A stretch of 8,083 nucleotides of DNA from Candidatus Bathyarchaeota archaeon (lineage in GTDB: Archaea > Thermoproteota > Bathyarchaeia > Bathyarchaeales > WUQV01): the NCBI GenBank assembly GCA_009889585.1, contig WUQV01000211.1, positions 1 through 8,083 of the forward strand, read 5' to 3'. How positions within the stretch are numbered: the first letter of the stretch is position 1; the number at the start of each line of letters is the position of its first letter. This document shows positions 1 to 6,553 of this stretch, piece by piece. The position numbers and the translations under genes are program-made. The notes below the pieces were generated by a model, which was given only the letters and a program-made list of their open reading frames with translations, did no database searches and was not told where the DNA came from.

Positions 1-1053
1 ATGGGTTTGTCTTAACACTCGATTCCAAGCCTCAATATAAGATGGATGATAAACTTCATCCCAAACGTTAGGACATGAGATGCCATGATTATAATGCCAC
101 CTTTCTTAAGCATTAATTCGACAGGCATTAACAAGTATATGGGGCTCATGATAATGACGTTAAGAATAGGATTAGTTTCAGAAAATGTAGCATAAGGCAT
201 CCACTTCGGTAGCTCATATAAAAGTACATCAGATTGCTCCAACTCAGAGAAATCTAAAAGAACTTGCTCGTTTAAGCTTCTAATGATTTATTCCTCGTTA
301 AAAACAACGGCTCCAGCGAAAACAGCTGCTACATCCATTTTATCGTTACAAACGGTTTCAATTTTAAAATCCATTTCCCCAAGGACTCTTCAAGTTTTTC
401 CTCCATCTCATTAAGCGAACTATGCATGGATCCCTAGTAGGATCGATTCTATACCCAAGAAGGACTTCCATTAATTGCCTTGATTCATGATTATATCGTA
501 TGCTTCTATACGCGCTAAGCCCCCCACTACCATTAAATAGGTTAGACATAAAGTTAACATAGATGAATAAATAAGGGTCAATCACAAGCCTATTTACTTC
601 AACTTCATAGCCGCCCTTCGTCTTCCCTAAGTAGACAAGGTTTTCCCTACCCTCAGCATCATGGCAAAGGAGCCTAAAACCGAATTCATTAACGATAGAT
701 CGCCCTATCGTAAGGCTGAGTTCGCGCTTCGCCCACTTCCTATGAAAACGTTTCCACATAGTAACTTAACATTTCCCTTTGGAACTCCTGCCTTCTTCAG
801 CTCCTCTAATACTAAAAGCAAACGATCTCCCTGAACCTAGGCGTATCTCCGCATGGAACGCAGGGATCATCAAAAGCTATCGTAACCTTTTATTCGGCTT
901 TACGAGCTCTGATATCGTTTCCATCCCGATCGGGCAGGAAAGCGCTTCTTTAACAGCGTTTTCTACATCTTTTACGGAGGGTAGCCGTGGTAGGAATGAT
1001 ACATCGAGCACTTTCGTTCTTTCTAGGAGTTCAACGGGAGGAGCTCGTTCCAA
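1..1053 (-). pseudogene. Broken LarA-like (DUF2088, lactate racemase domain) protein, C-terminus beyond left edge
   Basis: No single frame is open, but reading the minus strand across frames rebuilds one continuous LarA-like protein. The pieces in order are: 1050-887 (KEALSCPIG, SELVKPNKR); 886-824 (VTIAFDDPCVPCGDTPRFRE); 821-750 (VLEELKKAGVPKGNVKLLCG); 747-430 (FHRKWAKREL, then CHDAEGRENLVYLG, VEVNR, SGGLSAYRSIRYNH); 427-386 (MHSSLNEMEEKLEE); 383-78 (LGEMDFKIETVCNDKMDVAA, FAGAVVF, NPILN, LKKGGIIIMASH); and 75-1 (CPNVWDEVYHPSYIEAWNRV). Each piece resumes the family pattern where the last one stops. The breaks lie near 886, 822, 749, 428, 384 and 77, and an in-frame TAA sits at 288-290. LarA is a nickel-pincer 2-hydroxyacid racemase; many DUF2088 paralogues have unknown substrates, and the usual PH..AG.SGG histidine motif is not evident here. 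The start codon is not resolved: TTG at 1051-1053 is the limit of clear homology. The gene is almost certainly non-functional. Confidence 0.85.
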
Positions 1054-1120
1054 TATCTAATATTTTCTATCGGGGACCAGCCCCTAAGACGATTAGTTTT
1101 TACCTATTTCTTAACCGTTC

Positions 1121-1131
1121 GGATATAAATA
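1121..1131 (-). promoter_or_regulatory. TATA-like box for the LarA-like pseudogene
   Basis: Read on the minus strand, this is ATTTATATCC preceded by AGGTAT, which resembles an archaeal TATA box. A transcription start about 25 bases downstream would fall near 1100, shortly before the first recognisable pseudogene codons near 1050. It faces away from the SCP2 promoter at 1161-1170. This is a pattern match only. Confidence 0.4.
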
Positions 1132-1160
1132 TACCTAAGGGCTTGAAATCAAGCAAAACG

Positions 1161-1170
1161 CTTTTATAAT
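1161..1170 (+). promoter_or_regulatory. TATA-like box for the SCP2-alcohol dehydrogenase unit
   Basis: CTTTTATAAT, preceded by the purine-rich AAAACG (BRE-like), lies about 35 bases before the ATG at 1200. A start site about 25 bases downstream would be near 1190, giving a leader of roughly 10 bases that holds just the GGGAG at 1191-1195. The spacing is typical for archaea, but this is inferred from pattern alone. Confidence 0.5.
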
Positions 1171-1199
1171 AAAAGCCATATAACAATTTCGGGAGTGAA

Positions 1200-1610
1200 A
1201 TGGAGAAACTTAAGTTTCCTAGCGAGGAATGGATCAAGGCCTTCAAGGAGGAGGTCAACAGGAACAAAGCTTACGAAGAGGCGGCAAAGGATTGGGAGGG
1301 CGATTTTCTATTCATCGCGACTCCAGACGAAGGATTGGAAAAGGAAGTGGTTTTCTACGTGGACCTTTGGCATGGAAAGTGCCGCGATGCTTACGTAGTT
1401 CCAAGTAGGGATGCGAAAAAGGCAGAATTCATTTACGAAGGACCCTATTCAAATTGGAAGAAGTTGATAATGGGTGAAATAGATCCTATACGAGGCTTGT
1501 TGATGCGTAAGTTCAAGTTAACTGGAAGCATGATGAAGATTATGAGGTATACTAAAGCTGCATCGGAGTTAGTGAAGACGGCGCAAAAAATCCCAACGGA
1601 ATTCATTTAA
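1200..1610 (+). CDS. SCP2 sterol-carrier-domain protein
   Basis: This is a small soluble protein of 136 residues, the size of a free-standing SCP2 (sterol carrier protein 2-like) domain. The second half carries the family pattern: a strand with EFIYEGPYSNWKKLI (residues 76-90), a GEIDPIRGLLMRKFKLTGSM segment (92-111), and a terminal amphipathic helix ending TAQKIPTEF (127-135). The first 35 residues form a charged helix. SCP2 domains bind fatty acyl chains, acyl-CoAs or other lipids in a hydrophobic tunnel and have no catalytic residues. The ATG at 1200 was chosen because GGGAG (1191-1195) and a TATA-like box at 1161-1170 lie in front of it. It is followed after 28 bases by the alcohol dehydrogenase on the same strand, so co-transcription is likely. 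A role as carrier for a hydrophobic alcohol, acid or acyl-CoA handled by the neighbouring enzymes is inference; the ligand cannot be read from the sequence. Confidence 0.82.
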   Translation: MEKLKFPSEEWIKAFKEEVNRNKAYEEAAKDWEGDFLFIATPDEGLEKEVVFYVDLWHGKCRDAYVVPSRDAKKAEFIYEGPYSNWKKLIMGEIDPIRGLLMRKFKLTGSMMKIMRYTKAASELVKTAQKIPTEFI

Positions 1611-1638
1611 ATCCCTTTAAGGCCTTTTTGGGAAACAT

Positions 1639-2805
1639 ATGTGGGAGTTTACTACACCGAGAACTATAGTGATGGGCGAGGGCGCCCTAGAATATTTAAA
1701 GGAAGTTGAGGGAAAACGAGCGCTTATCGTTACGGATAAGGTGATACGTGGACTGGGTTTTGTAGAAAAGGTGGCAAAGCACCTTAAGGAGGCGGGAATG
1801 GACGTTAAGGTCTTTGATGATGTTGAGCCTGAGCACTCTATTGAAATAGTGGAAAGGGGGGCAGAATTAGCTAGAGAATATGGCCCAGATTGGTTTGTTG
1901 CCTTAGGTGGAGGTAGTTGCATAGATGCAGCTAAGGCTATATGGGTTCTGTATGAACGTCCAGATATCAGAGTAGGCGAGATCAGCCCGCTTATTAAACT
2001 TGGACTGAGGAAAAAAGCTAAGCTTATCTCTATCCCAACGACTAGTGGAACGGGTTCGGAAGTATCATGGGCAGTAGTAATCACTAATACTGAGGAAATG
2101 AGGAAAATGGAACTTGCCTCTAAGGAGGTAGTTGCCGATATATCCATAATTGATCCCGAACTTCCGCTTTCCATGCCTCCTAAGCTAACAGCGGACACAG
2201 GTATAGACGCGTTAGCCAATGCGATGGAGGCTTATGTTTCACAGTGGAGAAATGAGTTCTCTGACGCCTTAGCGATAGGAGCTATAAAGATTATTTTCGA
2301 ATATCTTTCGAGGGTGTATAAGAACCCTGAGGATAAGGAAGCTAGGGAGAAGATGCATTACGCAGCCACTATGGCTGGCCTTGCTTTTAGCAATTCGCAA
2401 ATAGGCGTCGCACATGCTCTAGGTCATTCCTTGGGAGCTATCTTTAAAATCCCACATGGTCGAACTGTGGCGGTTTTTCTTCCGTATACCATAAGGTATA
2501 ACGCCAAAGAAGCAATGGATAGATATGCTACTATCGCGGGAGCGATTAACATTAAATCAGAAACGGATCAACAAGCGGTAGATGGATTAATCGAAGCCGT
2601 GAGAAAGCTTTTGCGAGAACTAGATGAACCAACCTCTGTTCAAGAGATGGGAATAAGCTGGGAAGATTATCAGAGTAAATTAAACGACTTAGTGGAAAGG
2701 GCGATAGCATCAACTGGCACTATTGCAAATCCACGAGTTCCAACGGCGGAAGAGTACAGGAAACTCTTCATTTATGCATTCAAGGGAGAAGAAGTAGACT
2801 TTTAA
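1639..2805 (+). CDS. Iron-containing (group III) alcohol dehydrogenase
   Basis: A 388-residue protein, the usual length for this family, which interconverts alcohols and aldehydes or ketones with NAD(P)H. The N-terminal Rossmann-like half has VTDK (31-34), the dinucleotide-binding GGGS with CIDAAKA (90-100), and IPTTSGTGSEVSWAVVI (132-148). The all-helical C-terminal half holds the metal site: D190 in TGIDAL, H259 and H263 in AHALGHSLGA, and H273 in IPHG. By comparison with E. coli FucO (D196, H200, H263, H277), the residue matching H200 is N194 (DALAN instead of DALxH), so one of four expected Fe/Zn ligands appears to be changed. The ATG at 1639 begins the conserved WEFTTPRTIVMGEGAL start; no strong ribosome-binding site precedes it, and the 28-base gap after the SCP2 gene suggests co-transcription. 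The gene converges on the acyl-CoA synthetase. Physiological direction and substrate are unknown; with the aldehyde oxidoreductase nearby, an aldehyde/alcohol pair is likely. Confidence 0.92.
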   Translation: MWEFTTPRTIVMGEGALEYLKEVEGKRALIVTDKVIRGLGFVEKVAKHLKEAGMDVKVFDDVEPEHSIEIVERGAELAREYGPDWFVALGGGSCIDAAKAIWVLYERPDIRVGEISPLIKLGLRKKAKLISIPTTSGTGSEVSWAVVITNTEEMRKMELASKEVVADISIIDPELPLSMPPKLTADTGIDALANAMEAYVSQWRNEFSDALAIGAIKIIFEYLSRVYKNPEDKEAREKMHYAATMAGLAFSNSQIGVAHALGHSLGAIFKIPHGRTVAVFLPYTIRYNAKEAMDRYATIAGAINIKSETDQQAVDGLIEAVRKLLRELDEPTSVQEMGISWEDYQSKLNDLVERAIASTGTIANPRVPTAEEYRKLFIYAFKGEEVDF

Positions 2806-2812
2806 CTATAGA

Positions 2813-2826
2813 GAAAATCCAAAAAG
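2813..2826 (-). terminator. Poly-T terminator after the acyl-CoA synthetase
   Basis: On the minus strand, two T tracts (TTTTT at 2825-2821 and TTTT at 2817-2814) follow the synthetase stop codon (2844-2846) within about 30 bases, in the 38-base gap between convergent genes. Archaeal transcription often ends at such T runs without a hairpin, and I see no hairpin here. Confidence 0.4.
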
Positions 2827-2843
2827 GCAAATTAAACTTACTC

Positions 2844-4550
2844 CTAGGAACTTATTCTTCCTATCTTAGCTATCTCTTCTTCCCTAAGTTTCCTCTTAAA
2901 GATCTTCTCGGTTACCGTTAATGGTAAGTCCTTCCTGAACTCAATGAACTTCGGTACGGCGTATGGCGGGAGTTTTTCTTTACAGTACTCGATTATGTCA
3001 TCAACTGTCACCTTGCCTTCATACTCCTCCTTCAACTCTACGAAAGCCTTTATCCTTTCGCTACCCGGGCGCTCCGGATCTGGAACTCCGATGACTCCAG
3101 CTATTTTGACGGCTGGATGCTCGAATAAGATATCATCAACTAACCTCGAGTAAACTTTGTACCCAGACACGTTGATCATATCCTTAATACGATCGATGAC
3201 GTAGAAGTAACCATCATCATCCATTCTTGCGATATCGCCTGTGGCTAGCCAACCGTCCTTCAAGCCGCTTCCAGGGATCGGCCAATAGCCTTTCATCACC
3301 TGAGGGCCTCGAACGTATAATTCGCCGACTTCACCGAATGGGACTTCCTCGCCTGTTTCCGGATCCATTATTTTAACCTCCGTATCGGGTATTGGAACAC
3401 CGATGGATGCCCTTTTTACGCTCGCCATAAACCCAGTGATCTTTGAAAAGGCTGATAGATTTATATGGGTCACGGAAGTCGCCTCCGTTAAGCCGTATCC
3501 CTCCCCTATTGGTACGCCTATTTTCTTCTCAAATCCTTCTGCAACGTTTAGAGGAAGGGCGGCTGCACCTGAGTAGCAAAAAATCGGCATTTTTTCGATG
3601 TCGGCGGACAATAGCCGCATGTATTGTGTGGGGACGCCTACGACCATGAAGGGACGATATTCTTTCATCATTTGTACGATTGTATCGGTGTTTCTAGGGT
3701 CTAGAACTAAGAGCATGCGGAGGGCCCAGGAAATAGCGGCATGCATAACCCAATGTCCATATGCATGAAAAGTAGGAACGCATATTAAAACGGAGGCCTT
3801 TCCTTTAACTCCTACAGATAATGGTTTCATAAACCAGTGTAATGTTTGAATTATATTAGAGGTTATATTGTAATGAGTTAACATTACACCTTTAGGTATG
3901 CCTGTTGTTCCTCCAGTGAAAGGCACTTCTGCTACATCTTCCATTGGATTTATTTCAACATAAGGGGGATTGGGATCATATTTTGCTATTAAGGTCCTTA
4001 AATTATAGGCATTGGAAACATCCTTCAGTTTAGGTTCATTTGCGGAGTAGTCTTCAATTGATGTAATAATTATATTCCTAATTTTCGTCTTATCTTTTAT
4101 TCGATTAATACGGCTGAGGAGCCTATCTAAGCATATTACTGTCTCAGCCCCAGATTCACCGATTTCATATCGTAAATCTGCTTCTCCATGTAATATACTG
4201 CATGGAACATGTATGGCTCCTGCTTTTAATATTGCATGATCGCTTATGATGAACTGTGGGCTGGTTGGAAGAATTGTTGCAACTCTATCCCCCTTTTTCA
4301 CTCCTAAATCAGCAAGAGCTGTTGCAAGCTTATCTACATGAAGTTTTAAATTCTTATAAGTTATCTTATTCCCTAAGTAAATACATGCGATGTTCTCTGG
4401 GTAATTAGCAGCTGCATCATCTAAGAACTTGTAGAGAGGTATCTTGGGATAAGGCTCTTTAGTTTTATCAAGTTTAAAAGGCCCTACGAAATAGCTTTTC
4501 AGCCAAGGTTTATCTGCATACGTGAGCTTTTGATTCAAAATGCTCACCAA
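2844..4550 (-). CDS. AMP-forming acyl-CoA synthetase (fatty-acid-CoA ligase type)
   Basis: A 568-residue member of the ANL superfamily (adenylate-forming enzymes). It activates a carboxylic acid with ATP to an acyl-adenylate and transfers the acyl group to CoA, releasing AMP and pyrophosphate. Core motifs are present in order: the phosphate loop FTGGTTGIPKG (211-221), the aromatic FHAYGH (261-266), the adenine-binding GEGYGLTEA (349-357), the ribose-binding TGD (437-439), the hinge region DRIKDMINVSGYKVY (453-467), and the C-terminal LPLTVTEK (542-549), whose K549 is the expected catalytic lysine. The glycine that usually precedes that lysine is glutamate here. There is no signal peptide, so it should be cytosolic. 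The start is TTG (4550) or the adjacent GTG (4547); neither has a Shine-Dalgarno sequence, and a TATA-like box at 4561-4570 places the transcript start almost on them, which suggests a leaderless mRNA. It lies 41 bases after the aldehyde oxidoreductase gene. Substrate chain length cannot be told from sequence alone; medium or long chain, or a hydroxy acid, are possible. Confidence 0.9.
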   Translation of the reverse strand: MVSILNQKLTYADKPWLKSYFVGPFKLDKTKEPYPKIPLYKFLDDAAANYPENIACIYLGNKITYKNLKLHVDKLATALADLGVKKGDRVATILPTSPQFIISDHAILKAGAIHVPCSILHGEADLRYEIGESGAETVICLDRLLSRINRIKDKTKIRNIIITSIEDYSANEPKLKDVSNAYNLRTLIAKYDPNPPYVEINPMEDVAEVPFTGGTTGIPKGVMLTHYNITSNIIQTLHWFMKPLSVGVKGKASVLICVPTFHAYGHWVMHAAISWALRMLLVLDPRNTDTIVQMMKEYRPFMVVGVPTQYMRLLSADIEKMPIFCYSGAAALPLNVAEGFEKKIGVPIGEGYGLTEATSVTHINLSAFSKITGFMASVKRASIGVPIPDTEVKIMDPETGEEVPFGEVGELYVRGPQVMKGYWPIPGSGLKDGWLATGDIARMDDDGYFYVIDRIKDMINVSGYKVYSRLVDDILFEHPAVKIAGVIGVPDPERPGSERIKAFVELKEEYEGKVTVDDIIEYCKEKLPPYAVPKFIEFRKDLPLTVTEKIFKRKLREEEIAKIGRISS

Positions 4551-4560
4551 GCTTCGCGAT

Positions 4561-4570
4561 AATTATATTA
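4561..4570 (-). promoter_or_regulatory. TATA-like box in front of the acyl-CoA synthetase
   Basis: The minus strand reads TAATATAATT in a very AT-rich 41-base gap between the aldehyde oxidoreductase stop and the synthetase start. A start site about 20-25 bases downstream would fall at or near the TTG/GTG codons at 4550-4545. This suggests the synthetase can be transcribed on its own, as a leaderless message, in addition to any read-through from the upstream gene. Pattern-based only. Confidence 0.45.
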
Positions 4571-4591
4571 ATTTTAGGTTTAAAGCTTTAA

Positions 4592-6463
4592 TTAATCGAT
4601 TTTTTGGATTAATTCTTCTAATCCAAGTTCTTTAAGTTTCTCAGGAGTCGGCTTTCCGGTTTTCTTATCCCATCCCCTAAGCTCATAATAAGCATCCAAA
4701 AGCGGATCTAAATTTATGACATGTCCTTTAGCTGGACCCTCTGGTAATGGTTCTTCAAGTAAACGCCTTGGAAGAGTATCATGAGCTCTAGTCATCCCTT
4801 CTCTTACGTTAAAGGCTCTTTCAATGTTGTATATTCTTTCGCCGGTTTTTCTAAAAGCGTTTTCATCGAAATCCTTCCATCCGGTTACCGTTGATATCAT
4901 TGTCGCCCAATGGTCAGCTGGTAAAATCAACCCGATGAATTTACACATCCCTGCGGAATCGAAAACGGCAAAGGCGTCCTCCATATCCTTTACGATTTTT
5001 GCCAACCTTGGGTCTTCCGAAAAGGGGTCGAATGGTTCCCTATCCTCCTCCCTAAGGATGGGAATGGGTATCCCAAGGAACGTTGGAGCTTGAACGTAGG
5101 CCGTTATATGGCATCCTCCTCTATTCGCAGTGGCGAACGCTAAGCCGGTGATTTTAGCAGCCCTAGGATCATAATATGGAAGCTCTAATCCCTTAGTATG
5201 CATTGCAAATCTCTCACTTCCTTTACCCAACCTCTCTGAAGCGATTTTCACCCCTTCGGCGAGCAAATTTCCAATACCCTCCCTTTTAGCTATTTTATGT
5301 ACAAGTGTAATTAATACATCAGGATTACCAAATCTAAGCTCTAATCCATCCGTATCCAATTTAGTTAATATTCCCTTCTCATAACATTCCATAGCAAAGG
5401 CTATTGTGCTTCCAGTAGAAATTACATCAAGACCATAATCATTTGAAAGATAATGTGCAAATGCAATAGCCTCTAAATTATCAATTCCACATCCAGAACC
5501 AAATGCTCCAATGGATTCATATTCAGGGCCCTCACCCTTACTAACATAAGGGCCAGCTTTAATCTCTGTTACCCTTCCACAACTAATCGGACAAGCGAAA
5601 CAAGCTTTTCTATCTACTAGAATGTTGTCAACGATAGCAGGTCCGTTTATCTTCCCCACGCTAGGAAAAACGCCAGTTTGCCAGTTCCTAGTTGGAAGCC
5701 CACCGCGAATCTCAACCAAATCGATAACAACGGCTGTTCCATATGTTTCAAGGCTCATCTTTATGAAGCTTTCATTAACTAGCTCCACCGACTTCCTAAC
5801 TATTTTATGAAATTCATCTTCATCTGCAATTTCCACCTTCCTAGATCCTCTAGATGCAATGGCCTTTAGGCGCTTCGAACCCATTACAGCGCCCATACCG
5901 CATCTTCCAGCAGCCCTATGAAGATCGTTTATAATAGCAGCATACCTAACTAGATTCTCACCAGCTGAGCCTATGCATGCAACGTTAAATTTCTTGTCTC
6001 CCAATTCTTCTTTTATCATACTTGTAGTCTCAAAGACACCTCTTCCCCATAAGTGTTCAGCATCCCTAAGCTCTGCCTTTCCATCGTCGGTGACGAGGTA
6101 AACCGGCTTGGGTGATATGCCTTGAAATATGACTCCGTCAAAGCCTGATCTTTTGAAGTCCACTCCCCAATAACCAGCGGAGTTCGCTTGCCCCCAAAAA
6201 CCTGTGAGTGGGGATTTGGCGATTACGCTGTATCTTCCACCGCTTGGAGAAGTCGTCCCCGTCAAAGGTCCTGTCATGAAGATTAGCTCATTTTCCGGCC
6301 CTAGCGGGTCCACTCCCTTTCTAACATCGTCGAAGAGGTATTTGGTCGCCAGTCCGCTCCCGCCTAAGAACATTTTAAGGGCTTTTTCATCAGGAAATTC
6401 TTCCGTTATCTTTTGTTTCGACAAGTCGACCCTCAAGATCTTACCCATGTATCCATTACCCAT
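4592..6463 (-). CDS. aor: Aldehyde ferredoxin oxidoreductase (tungsten/molybdenum bis-pterin enzyme)
   Basis: This cytosolic enzyme of about 623 residues oxidises aldehydes to carboxylates and passes electrons to ferredoxin (or works in reverse), using a tungsten- or molybdenum-bis-pyranopterin cofactor and one [4Fe-4S] cluster. Numbering from the upstream GTG at 6475, the N-terminal domain has MGNGYMGKILRVDLS (5-19), LGGSGLA (37-43), GPLTGTTSPSGGRY (69-82) and the pterin-contacting AGRCGMGAVMGSKRLKAI (189-206). Cluster ligands are CFACPISC (C292, C295, C299) and, much later, C511 in DSAGMCKF, matching the four-cysteine pattern of Pyrococcus furiosus AOR. The active-site pieces EGPEYES (315-321) and RGGCH (452-456) are also present. 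I prefer the ATG at 6463 because the protein then opens with the family-typical MGNGYMGKILRVDL and GGTCGGTG-like purine-rich sequence (GGTCGGTG, 6480-6473) lies about 10 bases upstream; the in-frame GTG at 6475 would add four residues. It is 78 bases after the phosphatase-like gene and 41 before the acyl-CoA synthetase. The aldehyde range of AOR paralogues cannot be predicted from motifs. Confidence 0.93.
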   Translation of the reverse strand: MGNGYMGKILRVDLSKQKITEEFPDEKALKMFLGGSGLATKYLFDDVRKGVDPLGPENELIFMTGPLTGTTSPSGGRYSVIAKSPLTGFWGQANSAGYWGVDFKRSGFDGVIFQGISPKPVYLVTDDGKAELRDAEHLWGRGVFETTSMIKEELGDKKFNVACIGSAGENLVRYAAIINDLHRAAGRCGMGAVMGSKRLKAIASRGSRKVEIADEDEFHKIVRKSVELVNESFIKMSLETYGTAVVIDLVEIRGGLPTRNWQTGVFPSVGKINGPAIVDNILVDRKACFACPISCGRVTEIKAGPYVSKGEGPEYESIGAFGSGCGIDNLEAIAFAHYLSNDYGLDVISTGSTIAFAMECYEKGILTKLDTDGLELRFGNPDVLITLVHKIAKREGIGNLLAEGVKIASERLGKGSERFAMHTKGLELPYYDPRAAKITGLAFATANRGGCHITAYVQAPTFLGIPIPILREEDREPFDPFSEDPRLAKIVKDMEDAFAVFDSAGMCKFIGLILPADHWATMISTVTGWKDFDENAFRKTGERIYNIERAFNVREGMTRAHDTLPRRLLEEPLPEGPAKGHVINLDPLLDAYYELRGWDKKTGKPTPEKLKELGLEELIQKID

Positions 6464-6553
6464 ATTGAACGACACCGACCAATGTCTAAAGGTTCACAGC
6501 CTTATTAGCCTTCGTGTAGTTTCAAAGAAATAAGGGATAATGGGCTATACTAT
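6464..6553 (-). other. Gap between phosphatase-like gene and aldehyde oxidoreductase
   Basis: Read on the minus strand, this gap first has a T-rich stretch (TTATTTCTTT, about 6534-6525) that could end the phosphatase-like transcript. It then has a short direct repeat of AAGGCT separated by AAT (6512-6498), and finally GGTCGGTG (6480-6473) as a possible ribosome-binding region for the ATG at 6463. I see no clear TATA box, so whether the aldehyde oxidoreductase has its own promoter or is co-transcribed is undecided. Confidence 0.3.

Noticed and set aside
12..242. Open frame of 76 residues on the minus strand with hydrophobic stretches, resembling a small membrane protein
   Set aside because: Residues up to MASH match the LarA-like C-terminal region; the final ~20 residues are an out-of-frame tail after the break near 77. 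It also has no start of its own beyond a TTG that follows the in-frame TAA at 288-290.
364..759. Open frame of 131 residues on the minus strand that could be called a separate small gene
   Set aside because: It is the central piece of the LarA-like pseudogene: upstream and downstream pieces of the same family join it in other frames, and its last ~20 residues are out-of-frame sequence after the break near 428.
1072..1084. GGGG-ACCAG-CCCC inverted repeat near the pseudogene start
   Set aside because: Only a four-base stem; too short to call a regulatory hairpin or terminator.
779..1169. Open frames on the plus strand opposite the pseudogene
   Set aside because: Their sequences show no family resemblance, and the minus strand here encodes recognisable LarA-like protein; they are antisense shadows.
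1617..2219. A 200-residue open frame antisense to the alcohol dehydrogenase
   Set aside because: Serine-rich, low-complexity translation lying wholly inside a gene with complete family motifs on the other strand; a codon-bias shadow.
6498..6512. Direct repeat AGCCTT-ATT-AGCCTT before the aldehyde oxidoreductase gene, a possible operator
   Set aside because: Two six-base copies can easily arise by chance, and nothing else supports a binding site.
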